A DNA stretch of 64,000 nucleotides from Dendrolimus kikuchii (taxonomy: Eukaryota; Arthropoda; Insecta; Lepidoptera; Lasiocampidae), in contig CM034411.1 in assembly GCA_019925095.2 (NCBI GenBank), forward strand, positions 14,322,001 to 14,386,000. The letters are read 5' to 3'. A program made the position numbers and the translations under genes. Under the pieces are notes generated by a model. It saw only the letters and a program-made list of their open reading frames with translations, searched no databases and was not told where the DNA came from. Of this stretch, positions 32,113 through 43,946 are shown one piece after another; within the stretch, counting starts at the first letter, position 1, and each line of letters starts with the position of its first letter.

Positions 32113-32544
32113 TCTTGCGGGACTATGAGTAGAATACAATACAAATAAGTTAAGTTTTCTTGCATTGTATTCGATTATATGTAATTTTATTTTGTTAAAT
32201 ATTACAGATTGTCAATCGTAAAAACTTTTGAATTTGAATTACCGGACATTTACCACATTACATACCACTCAAGAATAACCGGTTACCATCAAAATAATAA
32301 TGAATCGAATAGAATATTGCAATAATAATAAAACCTTTATTAATAGTCATAAAGTCGCAATAATATTGCACGTGCTGGTTTTTGATGTATGGCATATTGT
32401 TCGAAGACCTTCATATCCATATTATAATATGAATACAATTTCCTCCTTCTTAATGAGGTGTGCAAGTGTAAATATGATGTGCGAGTTTATTGTATGATAG
32501 GATTTTTCACTTGACTAAAAGCCGGGTTTACATTAATTTATTTA

Positions 32545-32795
32545 CTAACTTTTGCCCGCGACTGTCCGTCGTAAAAAAAATGAGGTAAAAAAATCCCCCC
32601 CGATTTTGAAACATCTTTCATTGGTGTCCCGCTCCTATTGGTCTTAGCGTGATGATGTATAGCCTATAGCCTTCCTCGATAAATGGGCTATCTAACACAG
32701 AAAGAATTTTTCAAATCAGACCAGTAGTTCCTGAGATTAGCGCGTTCAAGCCATCGATTACAAACAAACTCTTCAGCTTTATATATTAGTATAGA
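32545..32795 (-). mobile_element. Non-autonomous Helitron-like repeat Q, copy 2
   Basis: Minus-strand start TCTATACTAATATATAAAGC; the opposite end CGGGCAAAAGTTAG is a decayed CTAG end. Copy B12 begins directly after its start. Confidence 0.65.
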
Positions 32796-32796
32796 T

Positions 32797-33106
32797 TTTT
32801 TTTATTGCAGGAGATCAGCGGACAGGCAGACGGCCCACTTGATGGAAAGCGGTTACCGTCGCCTATGGACATTTGCACCACCAAAGTTGCTATAAATGCG
32901 CTGCTGCTCTCTTAAGGGAGACTGGAACCTGGTCACTAATGCCGGAACACAACTCAAGGTTGTTATGGCGACATACTTTAGACCAGGGGTGGTAGCCATC
33001 CAGTCGGGCAAATGCCCTACCACCTGGCTGTGGGTTGTTAAGTCGCCTCTTACGACAGGCCGCCCGGCCGCAGGAAATCGTATTCTTTCTCCGTTCCTGC
33101 ACGGAT
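32797..33106 (-). mobile_element. SINE-like repeat B, copy 12 (full length)
   Basis: From the T run and TTGCAGGAGATCAGCGGACA to TTCCTGCACGGAT. Few changes from the family consensus, so probably one of the younger copies. Confidence 0.88.
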
Positions 33107-33147
33107 AAAAGATTTGGACAACACAACAGAGAGCAATCAGTAATAGG

Positions 33148-33455
33148 ATATCAGGAGTGTTTCGAGGAACGGTTCAGATTGATGCCTTCGTCTTCCTTTT
33201 ACCACCGCACCGCACGCCATCGGCTGGGCGTTTATCCCCACTTCCTAGAGCCGTTTCACTCTTGTACGCAACGTTTCTCCAGAACATTTCTCTTGCGCAC
33301 TGTGCGGATTTGAATTGAGCTCCCAGCCTACAATTAGGGGGTTCTTTAAAAAGGGTGTCATAAAATTTCTCCGAGGCCGGCAGCGCGTTAGTTACATCTC
33401 TGGTGCTGCAGGTGGGCCGTCTGGCTGTCTGCTGTACTCGAGCTATAAAAAAAAA
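33148..33455 (+). pseudogene. LINE L C-terminus and 3' end (copy d)
   Basis: Reads CFEERFRLMPSSSFYHRTAR, HRLGVYPHFLEPFHSCTQRF, SRTFLLRTVRI then a stop, and further broken codons to the shared tail (GTGGGCCGTCTGGCTGTCTG) and an A run at about 33446. Best view of L coding end plus tail. Confidence 0.8.
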
Positions 33456-34187
33456 TATATAATATAATTTGTAAATTATTACGTCTAGATTGGTATCCAA
33501 GCGTGCATTGCAATAGTTGTGAAACTGGCGTGTTAAATTCTTGTCATTGTTGGGACAGAAAATTTCCTAATTAAAGTTGTCGATTTAAAATGATGATAAG
33601 AGCTTATTCGCAAGTTTACTAACTACTTAACTAATAAAAATATAAACTAGAAAGAAGGAAAGCAAACTTTATTTTATTTTCTCACACATCAATTTACAAG
33701 TGATTACAAGGCCTGTTGTGTGGGACTGGTGCCCATTGTAGATCTGTGCAGATCTGTATTACATGTCACCAGTGATCCACTCCATGGCGAAAAACAAACT
33801 ATATACTAATTAATTATAAGGTAATGTGTATGTGTGTGTGTGTGTGTGTGCGAGCGTGCATACATATGTGTGTATATATACTAGACTTTACTTTTTTAAA
33901 TTCTGTATCAGTACGAAAGAATAAATGACAGTCGGAAAAGATTAAAGGATCAAAAATTGTTATTGATTTTTGCACACCAGTGGAAATCGGTCTAATTGAG
34001 CACTAAAAAAAAAGCAGTTTGAAGCTTCAAATTTCTTGTTTTTAAGATTCTGATAATTTTTCTCTCATCGTCTAAAAATTGGTCTCGTGACTTGGTTACC
34101 TAACCTCATCTAAAAACTTACACCTAAAACAATTATATCTTGTTTATTAAGAATATTCATAGTAAATTAAGAATTTAAATATACTGA
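33456..34187. other. Spacer with antisense LINE 3' UTR-like patch and (GT)n
   Basis: 33660-33800 (ACTGGTGCCCATTG, CACCAGTGATCCACTCC) resembles the antisense 3' UTR inserted at 40425-40728. A (TG)n run lies at about 33830-33851. Confidence 0.4.
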
Positions 34188-34198
34188 AATTAAAAGAA

Positions 34199-34265
34199 TA
34201 AGCCTGAATGGCGCTCTGTTGTTCGTGCTTACCCCCCAAGGGAACTGGCGTGAAGTTATGTATGT
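34199..34265 (+). mobile_element. RTE-like LINE A, copy 9, only 67 bp
   Basis: Contains just the last codons (NEWRSVVRAYP-like region, frame shifted by a base change) and one and a half ATGT units. A perfect TSD AATTAAAAGAA lies at 34188-34198 and 34266-34276. Confidence 0.88.
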
Positions 34266-34300
34266 AATTAAAAGAAACTAACAAAATAACATAGGTTAAT

Positions 34301-34375
34301 TTATAAGTAAAAAAGGGTTCCTAAAATGCTGGCTGCATTGCCGTTTTTTATAGCAACGCTGATTGCCCTAGATAC
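34301..34375 (-). pseudogene. LINE E C-terminus, decayed
   Basis: Minus strand reads LYLGQ, then after a change VAIKNGNAASILGTLFYL-like codons. Internal deletion between LGT and FYL. Confidence 0.55.
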
Positions 34376-34451
34376 AAGCCAGTCTTTTGGTCACGAGAGA
34401 TCCTAATCAGACGCATATTATACATATATCTCAAATTCTGGTTTATGGTAG

Positions 34452-34891
34452 CAGTGCCGTAGATAGGGCGGTGCCACCGGTGCCCAGGTACAAGACGTAG
34501 ACTCTGGGGGACGCAAGAATGGCCAGACCAGGCAGGACTATTATTTTTTCGGTTTGCTCCTGATAAGTTGCCGCTGCGTCCTTAGTGCTCGATTCCATCA
34601 CATACGTACCTACATGCCAGTATCATCAAAAACGTCTGTTAAATTAGACAAAACATCGTGCTCATATTTTTGTTCTAGTTCTTTAAAAAAATAGATTTTT
34701 CTTCCAAAATATTAGATAACTGGTCCACCAACACCAAGGTCCTTGTGCTTTATTTTATCACCCTGAATGAAATAAAGTGGGCCTATACGTAGCATTGCTC
34801 CAGCTAGGGTACCTATAATATCTAAAAAAAAAAACAAGGACGCAGTTACAGAAGCTCGCATAAGGCGCATAAAATGATATTTACGGCAGTG
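34452..34891. mobile_element. DNA-transposon-like repeat V, copy 2 (uninterrupted)
   Basis: CAGTGCCGTAGATAGGGCGG at the left and TATTTACGGCAGTG at the right; the TGCCGTARATA ends are inverted. About 440 bp, non-coding. Flanking 8-mers do not match, so superfamily assignment by TSD fails. Confidence 0.65.
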
Positions 34892-37800
34892 TCTTAGAGA
34901 AATGCAAAGAATCTTAAGAATTAATATTAAATTCTAGAAGTAAACTATATTTAAATGAATACTAACAGTAAATTTCGTCCCAAACTGAGGTCAGAAGGGA
35001 GCGTTAATGTATTGCTGGAAATGTAATGTAAATAAGATAGATAATATAATGTACAGATCCTGTGGTACACGATGAGTAAGGTTCAAATATCATAACCGCG
35101 GTAAATCCCTGATGACGTTCTCTCAAGCATCATAATTGTACAGAATATCGGCTAAATATGGAATCTTGTTTGATTATTACGTGTTGAACAAGGTCGCTCA
35201 TACGATACGTTTTATTGACACTGTTTGTGATGCTTAATGAAAAGGAAAACTGAGTTGTCAGTCGGTTGCTCTCTATTGCGCGGAAACTGTAAATGCGTAG
35301 TCTACTCCGTGATGTAAATTTAAGGAAATTCCACATTTGTCACCCATTATATTGTTGTAGTTTAGAATTTGTAACTATGTAAATATTTATGTTATCTGTA
35401 TTTAAATCGGCTAAAGTAACTTAATTCTAACTTTCGGAATACATGTGTCAGTTGGATAATTAAGTCCTTGAGTCTCGCTCGTTTTAGTTAGTTATAATCT
35501 TTACATATTAAAATAAATAATAAAAAAAGGCATTATAGTTGAAATATTTGCGATTTGTAGATGCTTGTTTCCGGAGCTAGTCCAAAACGAAATATAGATG
35601 TACATAAATATATAATAGATAAAATGACTTCATAGATACGTGAATAAAAAATAAAGAAAATAATAAAAGAAGTAAATAACAAAAAAGAGATCATTAGTTC
35701 CTAACAACTTGGATCTCCAGCTGGAAGGGCTTTGAGAAATCTTAAAAATTAGGTAATTGAACATGTTTACTTAGTACAATATCCCAAAATATGGAAGGTT
35801 TAAATCGGTATGAAATTTATGACAAACGTGGTACAAAATTTTAGGAAAAGCTGCAATGATCGGACAGTGAAATTGTGAACGTGAGAAACACACTTAAAAA
35901 ATTGGCACAGAACCAGTTGAAATTTCCACCGTACCATTAATGGCGCTTGCTCTTATCACTATCAATTCACTTGACACACATATAATAAAACATACAGACA
36001 ATATGTAGCAATTTGTTTTACACTATGTCTAATTCCTAAAGTGGGTCGTGAGGAGCTACTTCGCATATCAACATGAGAATCGTGACTTAGGAGATCTACC
36101 TTTATGTACCATCTTGATAATGAATATTATTATGTCATACTAAATAATGTAAATACTGAAAATATTTTACGTCTTCAAAAATTTCTATAATCTACGATGT
36201 GTTTTATAAGCGACTTAAATTGAATAGATCAAATCAAGCAGAATTAGTACACCGTACCCTACAGTGTACTAATTTTGCTGCCGCTTCACTTGTGTCAATA
36301 ATAAGTATGGTTAAAGATAAAAAAGAAGCAGAAGACAAACAAGATCAAAACGATACTATTGTAGTTAAAAGTGTAAAGAGGAATGGAAATTCAATCGAGG
36401 CTAATTACAAACCTGTTGTGGTGATTTGTTTAGTATTTTAGTTCATTTGTTACGAAGGCAATAATTGATTCCGAATATATATGGAACCAAGGGGAAACGC
36501 TACCATAATTGTTTTAATTAAGACTATTAGGTATAACTGGAAAGAAGAAAAAGAGAACAAATAACAACAAATTTCGGAGATTCGTAGTAGGAATATTACA
36601 AGTATCAAAATTAAGTGAAACTTTATTCTACGTGTTACTAAACGATTCTCTAAAAGTGGCAGCTTAAGTCCTTGGTACTGAAATGAACGATCGAAATGAA
36701 CCTAATCAACTGATATAATGACTCGAAATATAAACTGAACAAAATTACATCTGCTTCAGCACGTAGTACGGTTCGGTTAGATGCATTATCACATAAAATA
36801 GCTTCTTGGCGCCAACAGTCTTCGTTTAGCAATTTCAAATCGTGGTTAGCTACATAATGCGTTTCATTTTTCGACAATTTTTGTGTCAACCTCAACCCGA
36901 ATCCTTGATTGCGTCACCATAAGGCACACAAAATAAATTAATAATCCACGAACTGACCAACAGTTGGTTCGGCTGCCGCTAACAGTTGCGTCTCACGATT
37001 TTCATGATTTCTACATTTGTCATACATATTATTTATTGGACATAAAATTTCACTTGCCTATTCTGAAAGATAAGGTTTTTCGGGATTGATGGACCAGTCA
37101 TTTAGTATTAAAATATTTTCAAGGATATTTTTCTGTTTAAGACTAATAATAACATTATCATAGTTCAAGTTTCTTCTTATATTTGATGAGTTGATAGTGT
37201 CAATTTTAAAATAATTTTTGTAGAGAATGGAGATATGCTACGGTTTTCATTTCGCATTTTTATCTTGTTTTTTTTATATTTTATGGTTATTTATGAATAG
37301 GATTGCTTAAATTCTGCTTGTTAGATTTTTTTTATTTCCACTTTACGAGATGAGCAGTGAAAAACATTGTATTAAAAATAATGAGTGTTAGTTTCAATGA
37401 AATGAAAATTGATGGTATACGTATTTTTACCATCTAGGTAATTTTTACTCAGTCGTCTTGTTATCATTTATAGTAAGGTTGCTAACTGCTGTTGATAATG
37501 TTGGCGATAGAATTTTTCTTTTTACTACCAAGTGCTCATTGCACATCAGATAATAGCAAAGTAAATGAATGAGTCAAGAATATTACATTTAATCTGTTGT
37601 AATAATGAAAATTTCTAACATTAGCATTTCCTATTGTAAATTGAATATTAAATTATGTTGTTCTCCATGTTAATCATCATCTTAGATCTTCGATATCTGA
37701 GTGCCGGGCTGGCTTTACCCGGGGGTGCTACACGTGCGTGGCACCCGGACGCAGCGATGTACTAGGCGAAAACCGATTGACTTGAAATAAAAAGTCATTA

Positions 37801-38411
37801 CAGAACATCGTCATGATTTTTCAAGATTTTACTAAAGACACCCCACAGAACCGTCAATTGTAAAAGTTTTCAACCTTAGTTATATGAATAGCAGCCCCTT
37901 CTAATTTTCATTTGTTTCGCGGCTTTACTACACCAACTTGAAGTGCCATATTAATCAACCAACACCTTCCTGTAGAATTGCATACCTATAGAATAAGTAG
38001 TTTCTTATTAAAATGACTGTTACATAGAAAGACAGATAAACGAACATAACGATTTCACAAAGTTCCGTTTTAGCCAAAATGACTAAGATGGACAGCAGGC
38101 AAGCGGATTATTGCACCCTGACGTCCAATCTGCTTAAGACAGCCCTGTCTGAGCGCGGTAATGACAAACCAAATATAACTGGTGCTAACCACTGTCGTCA
38201 ATGAATGTGTAAAGTGTATTCGAGCGTTCGACACAGCAATTACAGTTCCTCATGAATATTGAAGATTAGACAATGGCATCGCATGAGCAGAGTTGTCTTC
38301 TGTTATTGGGTCGACCGTGTTTGCGATTATGTAAACGTTCGACGTTACATCTTATTGCTAGGATATAATTAGATTTACATAATGGCGAAGATTGAAATAC
38401 TTAGATTAGTT
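34892..38411. other. Longest stretch without a recognised element
   Basis: About 3.5 kb, AT-rich, with scattered short frames (e.g. 80 codons at 36199-36441 with a lysine-rich part and no known domain). A small GC pocket lies at 37695-37760 (GTGCCGGGCTGGCTTTACCC). It could be intron, intergenic DNA or very old repeat. I see no exon I can support. Confidence 0.5.
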
Positions 38412-38530
38412 ATTGTATTGTACAACATTACAAAAATAAACTTATAAACAAAGCTATGTGTAATTGTGTACAAAGGGCCGTCTTGTCGCTAAAAAGTGTT
38501 CTCTTCCTGACAACCACAGGAAGTAATTGA
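38412..38530 (-). mobile_element. LINE J 3' UTR fragment
   Basis: TGTACAAAGGGCCGTCTTGT then CGCTAAAAAGTG and CTGACAACC match, in reverse, the J end at 41255-41395. Confidence 0.6.
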
Positions 38531-38677
38531 ATTGATAATGCTGATGGTAGTATGCGTGAACCTTACTAGCATAATGCTGCTATCCTAACCGACTTACTGT
38601 AACACCATTTGTATCTACCTATGTTCACAATAAAGTAAATTTGAATTTGAATACATTAATATCTACTACATTTAATG

Positions 38678-38926
38678 ACTAAACAGATATACAATGCAAA
38701 AGTGGATGGATGCAGAAGTCGTGGAAGGCCACGACACACCTTCCATGATCAAATTGATCGTGTACTAGCGGAGGGTGATGTCAGGAGCCTTAAGAACAGA
38801 CGAGTGGGCATGACAAGAGTTATGAATGTCAAAGAAGCAAGTGAGGTGTGTAAGAATGGGCCTAAATGGCGCTCTGTTGTTCGTGCGTACCCCGCAAGGG
38901 AACTGGCGTGAAGTTATGTATGTATG
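38678..38926 (+). mobile_element. RTE-like LINE A, copy 10
   Basis: 78-codon open terminal frame (MTKQIYNAKVDGCRSRGRPR to PARELA) and (ATGT)n. TSD TACATTTAATG at 38667-38677 and 38927-38937. Confidence 0.88.
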
Positions 38927-38937
38927 TACATTTAATG

Positions 38938-39307
38938 CTTCTCGAAAAGCGCTCTCAAGTCTTGAACCGTTACTTACTCATATACTGATCGTCTTTCGCT
39001 TCTTAAAGACTCCAAGTTTATTCTTCAATTGTGATCATTTCATAGACCTGCGAGACGCTCATTAACTCTTCTGGTTGACATTGATACCCACGATTTTGAA
39101 TCATTTATAAGAACATAAGAATCTTTCAAACTGAAATTGCTTACGAGACGGCTACATTTTACGAAAACTGCCAAGTGGAGAAAAAAACATCTATCTATAC
39201 CTTCTCCTCTAGGTACAGTCTAGGGGGAGGATCAAAAAATATTGATTTCACGTCAATGTGTATAAGAAAAAGTAGATTAGAAGTTTTTAGGCTTTAAAGT
39301 GAATGTT
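38938..39307. other. Spacer, nothing recognised
   Basis: No supported feature between two opposed LINE A pieces. Confidence 0.4.
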
Positions 39308-39545
39308 TCACACGATCAATTTGATCATGGAATTTGTGTCGTGGCCTTCCACGACTTCTGCATCCATCCACTTTTGCATTGTATATCTGTTTAGTCATTC
39401 TTTCATCATGCATTCTTTCCACATGCCCGAACCACCGGAGCATTCCTTTCCTTACCTTCACCCCGACACTCTCTTTCAGACCAACTCTCTTTCTTACTTC
39501 GGTATTACGAACGCGGTCCGCGAACGTTACTCCGCAGATTTTGGA
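39308..39545 (-). mobile_element. RTE-like LINE A, copy 11, missing its 3' end
   Basis: Minus strand from CGVTFADRVRN... to HDQIDRV, stopping at 'gatcgtgt' with no terminal codons or (ATGT)n tail. Unusual, since all other A pieces keep the 3' end. No TSD seen. Confidence 0.8.
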
Positions 39546-39632
39546 ATACTAATTTATAATAAAACTAAAACAATATAAACTAATAGAATAAATAAAAACT
39601 TAACTTAGCAATATTGTGTTCTACACACAGTC

Positions 39633-39705
39633 CCTCAAGACTATAAGTAGAATACTGAGCCTAGGTCACCGACTTTTCTAGGTAAGGTGCCCAAAAAGCT
39701 GGCTA
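39633..39705 (-). pseudogene. LINE E C-terminus fragment
   Basis: IASFLGTLPRKVGDLGSVFY and stop on the minus strand, followed by the AT-rich 3' UTR toward 39550. Confidence 0.65.
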
Positions 39706-40239
39706 TGTATAAATAATTGCATTTCTGATGAAAATATGTCATCACTGTAATATTTATGTTATATATTCCACTACCCATAAGGGCTATTAAATACAATGTA
39801 TAACCGTCTTCAGAACAAACAAGTAGTATGAAGATAAAAGCGACGTTATCTATTTTTGTAATTAGATTACTGCGATATAAAAATAAGGATATTTACAGAA
39901 TCAATGTAACATGTAGGTGGAGTAGTTCCATAGAAGCCGCCAGCGTCTGTTTATAGAAGATAGCAAATATTATGTTGTAATTGCTCAAGTATGTTTACGT
40001 GATGCCAGTTTCTAGGAAAGGTATCGTCGACAGTGTGACTGTCAGTTAGGTGTTTTGTTTTCAGATGCCGGTCGGATTTTTAATTACATCCTTATGTCAT
40101 TACATTTTTCATACCTTTCGTTTGCTTAGTGTCTCATTTGGTTTCTTAGCGGTCCATTCATTTTCGGAGAAACTACAGGGTGTGTATGAATGACATTTCA
40201 GAAGTGTGTGTAGTCGCTACACAGTTATGTGAAATTTTG
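39706..40239. other. Spacer, nothing recognised
   Basis: AT-rich; no supported frame or repeat. Confidence 0.4.
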
Positions 40240-40915
40240 GATTTTTTTTATAGCAATGTGCAGTGTTCTGAGGAACTATTTAGGATGATGGTTTCGTCTT
40301 CTTTCTACCATCGCACCATTCGTCATCGGCTGGGCGTTCATTCTCAGTTCCTTGAGCTGCTACGCTTGTGTACGTAACGGTTCTATAGTAAGTTCCTCTT
40401 GCACACCGTAGGAATTTGGAATGACATAACATAATTCTTTATTTCCTCTTTAAGTGTACAGAGAAACTTAAAACTAGTAACAACATTATCTAAGAGGCTG
40501 GTGCCTGAATTAGGTTAAGAAGAAACCTGTGGTACAGGTCACCAGGATCAACCCGTTGGCTAATTAAGAGAAGAAAAAAGAAAATATACTAACTTAAAAT
40601 TATTACAAATAATCGTGTTAGAGTGATCCTTTCAAGTGCATAGGTGTGATGTAGTGTCTGTGTATCTGTAAGTTCGCATAGGTGATGTAAGAATAAGTAT
40701 ATGTGTTTGAGCGGGAGTAAATGAGTCAGAATGAGCTCCGTGTTAAGGTTTTTCAACAACGCTGCGATATGGGCTTTTACAAAACAGGTGTCACGAAATT
40801 CCTTCGCGGCCTGCAACGCATTGGTAACACTTCTGATGTTGCAAATGTCCATAGGTGACGGTAACCACTCTCTATCAGGTGATCTCAATGAAAACACTTG
40901 GTGGTTGCCGTCATA
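40240..40915 (+). pseudogene. LINE L C-terminus and tail (copy e), interrupted
   Basis: Left part reads CSEELFRMMVSSSFYHRTIR, HRLGVHSQFLELLRLCT, stop, then FYSKFLLHTVGIWND. The right part resumes after 40729 with NELR-like codons and the GVTKFLRGLQRIGNT-like end, then 'gcaaatgtccataggtgacgg'. A 304-bp insertion separates them. Confidence 0.7.
40425..40728 (-). mobile_element. Retro-fragment inside LINE L
   Basis: Bracketed by GAATGA (40419-40424 and 40729-40734). Sequence such as AGGCTGGTGCCTGAATTAGG and CAGGTCACCAGGATC resembles an antisense LINE 3' UTR. The identity of the LINE is uncertain. Confidence 0.5.
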
Positions 40916-41254
40916 TATGTAACTTAAGAATTAAAGGTTTTATTTCAGTTTACATAAACATGTGGCACAGTTAATCAGGTTTTGGAAAATCATGACGGTG
41001 TTTTTAGATTACCTTTTATTTAAACTAATTAACATCTTCATGATAATTTTCGGTTACCTTCCAAAAGTCTGCTTCTAAGCTCATAATGCGTTTCTTCTTA
41101 ACAAGGCATGTGCTTCAGCACCCTCATTTTGAGACCATGAACATGTAATACTACAAAGTACTTATATAATACATGCATTTATATATATCTATTACTAGAA
41201 TGTAAGAAATTGTACTATGTATTATGTATACCACCATCATCATTATATTCTCAA

Positions 41255-41395
41255 TTCATTCCTGGGGTTGTCTGGAAGAGATCGCTTTTTAGCGATAAGA
41301 CCGCCCTTTGTGCATAATGAGACATAGTTTTAGTCTGTAAGTTCTTTTTTTGTATTGGTGTACAATAAAGAGTTATTGATTGATTGATTGATAAT
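41255..41395 (+). mobile_element. LINE J 3' end with (GATT)n tail
   Basis: GTCTGGAAGAGATCGCTTTT, TAGCGATAAGACCGCC, GGTGTACAATAAAGAG, then (TTGA)n. The same UTR occurs in reverse at 45233 and 54961. Confidence 0.7.
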
Positions 41396-41929
41396 TATAA
41401 TACTATTATATATATAATAATAAATCTATATTTGTAAATCAGAGTATCATTCGATGCTTTAGTGTTTTTTTTTTGTTAAGAAAAATGTTTCCGGCAAATG
41501 ACCAGAAATTATTAATAGGAAATCATTCATAATTGTAGAATATATTGTAATAAGTTTTATCTAAGAGTCGTATGAATAAAATAATGATATCAATATTTAC
41601 AAAAAAGTCAAGGAAATCATTAATCAACAGAAATAAAAAATCTACACAAATACTGTAGATTATTAGTTGAACAATTACAAAATAATTAATGCTTAATTTA
41701 AAATATAATACAATAGAACTTTTAGTAAACCTAATTAATTAATATTAGTTATATTTTATTCTACTTACTCTGAAAACTATAGATATAATATTGTGTCTAG
41801 AACACCGTCATCTATGGTTTATGTGCCTAGAACTATGTTACCTCACTAGATTGATTTTCTGGAGTATATTCTAGCCCTTTGATAGTTTAAATTACTTTAA
41901 ATAGATAATTAAGCATGTGTATGACTATA
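41396..41929. other. Spacer, nothing recognised
   Basis: Strongly AT-rich; no supported feature. Confidence 0.45.
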
Positions 41930-42279
41930 TTAATGTGTTTCTTCGGGATTCACGTAAAAACTAGTGTGCCGATTTCGATGCGATTTTCGCTGATCGACAG
42001 CTAATTCTTACTTAGACTTAAACTCTGCGCTACTTTTTATCCCGGGATTTTTCTGGGAATCGTTTAAAATTGCCAGATTAAAAAAACGTAATATGATTTT
42101 TTTTATCCCGGGAATCCCGTGGGAATAATCCCGGGAGCGGGTGCGTAAAAATTAGCATTATCCGACACAGTTTTCACTAAAAAGATAGCTTACATTCTTT
42201 TTTGAATACTACGTGTATTTTGTGTCCCGGGAAACCCGCGGCAATTTCAAGTCAAGCGTGGACGAAGTCCCGGGCATGG
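41930..42279 (+). mobile_element. Helitron-like repeat H, copy 4
   Basis: CCGATTTCGATGCGATTTTC, two to three cccgggaatcccg.gggaa modules and the end GTCAAGCGTGGACGAAGTCC. Terminal CTRR is lost. Confidence 0.55.
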
Positions 42280-42984
42280 ATGACCGCACATGCGCCGGCG
42301 CCGAGCATTCAACGACGACTATCCCTATCATTTCCATCACTATTATCGCGTATTGGTTTATTTGTATTTTTTAAAATGATAATAACAGAATATATAATCA
42401 GTGCTCGTCTGCTCTTTGGCGTGACATCACGTTGTTCTCGCGTTTTAATATTTTTTTTTAAGATTACAGTGGTAGTGGTGTGTTTTTTTTTTTAAATGTA
42501 CACTCGAGTTGATTTTTGACGTCGACAGGTATTTGTTTGGATGTTTGATAGACGTATAATGGGTGTTTTTTTTTATTTTAATTCTAACGTGTTTCAGCAT
42601 GAGATGAAATGAAAATGTTATTCTTGAATTAGCTTAGAATACTGACCTTGAGCAAATAACAATTTTTATTTCTTGGATTTTAGTTGGCTGTTTATTATTT
42701 ATATAATGCATATTTTATTTATTGTTTTTTCTTTAGACATATAGTAGTGTTAGTTGTGGTTCAGTCTTTTGTACTACTAATGATTGACATAACTAGTTCC
42801 GAGGAAGTCGCGAAGTGATTTCGGATGAGCGTTTTCCTTTCCTAGCTTTCCTAACTCTTGTCGTGACGTAATATATATATTTTATTGACAATTAATTTTA
42901 TGTTTTAATAAAACTACAATAATTATAAACTTAAATATAAACTACAGACTATACAATATAAAAACTAAAAGAGTAATATATCTA
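42280..42984. other. Spacer, nothing recognised
   Basis: The frame at 42202-42495 runs out of the Helitron relic and is not protein-like. The last part is AT-rich LINE E 3' UTR (minus). Confidence 0.4.
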
Positions 42985-43085
42985 AAGATAAGTTATTGGT
43001 CCCAAACCACTGTCACTTACCGGAAACGTTCCCAGAAGGCTGGCGGCGTTGCCACGTTCTATAGCAATGCTTAATCTTTGACATT
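42985..43085 (-). pseudogene. LINE E C-terminus fragment
   Basis: AIAIERGNAASLLGTFPVSD then SGLGPITYL and stop on the minus strand, with the 3' UTR running to about 42890. Confidence 0.65.
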
Positions 43086-43334
43086 TTATGTTTTTGAATG
43101 TTATAATTTTTAATTATAAATTATTAGACGGTTCGAAACATTAAATTGTAAAAAAGGAATGAACTGTGGAGTAGGTAATCTAATTCTTTTTTTTATTTAA
43201 AATCATCAGTCCGTGCAATCAAGTAGATGTATTTAGCCAAATATTTATTGTACGTTAAACAAATTAACTTTTTTTATCGTGGTATGGGTTCGCGTTTGAC
43301 AGCTATTTCACCTGATGTTAAGTTACAATACAAA

Positions 43335-43480
43335 GTCGTGGTAGCGTAATGGCTAGCGTACGCGTCCCAAACTCAAAGGGCGCGGGTTCGATCGTGGCCG
43401 GAACGCATGCACCACTTGAGCAGTTTTCTGACCTAATTTGCGTATTGTTACTATTACCACGTGCTAATAACGATGAAGAT
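43335..43480 (+). mobile_element. tRNA-derived SINE S1, copy a (3'-truncated)
   Basis: Head starts GTCGTGGTAGCGTAATGGC with an A box (TAGCGTAATGG, 43342-43352) and B box (GGGTTCGATC, 43384-43393). The head is 85-90% like copy c. It breaks off after CGTGCTAATAACGATGAAG. The B box context lacks a normal tRNA fold, so this is a SINE head, not a tRNA gene. Confidence 0.75.
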
Positions 43481-43946
43481 AACAACAAAAAAAATACAGT
43501 TTCTTATTATTTGTTTTTTTGTGTAAATTAATAGGTGACGACTGACTGAGAGGTTTCATTTAACTATGGTACACTTTACTTATCTATATTTTATTTATCA
43601 ATCGATACGTCTAACCATATGGAGTGACTCAAACTTACCACGACCTATATTCAATGAAAATCTAGAACTTGGGGAAATATCTAGTGTCTAAAGCATGTTT
43701 ATAAACAGTTTTGCAGGTGATTACAATAATTATAAAACAATTTAATTTGTTCCGTTTATTCATTGAATAATTTATTTAATTACTATGATACGGTTGTCTC
43801 GTCTTATTATCATAATTTACATAATAGTTGCTATTTCCTATTTATAAAATGTAGTGTTATTTATACGATATTTACATAGTTCTTTCGTTGAACGTATTAC
43901 ACTTATTATCTTTACAATTTAAGTCGAATAATGATCGAGTTGTCTT
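43481..43946. other. Spacer, nothing recognised
   Basis: AT-rich flank of the tandem array. Confidence 0.4.

Noticed and set aside
36199..36441. 80-codon lysine-rich frame as an exon
   Set aside because: No family resemblance, no splice context I can support, and it is the kind of frame expected by chance in 3.5 kb of AT-rich DNA.
34892..38411. Hidden host gene in the TE-poor stretch
   Set aside because: I looked for long frames, exon-like conserved motifs and codon bias on both strands and found none I could defend. Absence of TEs alone is not evidence of a gene.
43335..43410. Apparent tRNA gene with A and B boxes
   Set aside because: The same head occurs at 50750 followed by a SINE body. 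No good cloverleaf or anticodon stem can be formed by eye, so it is a tRNA-derived SINE head.
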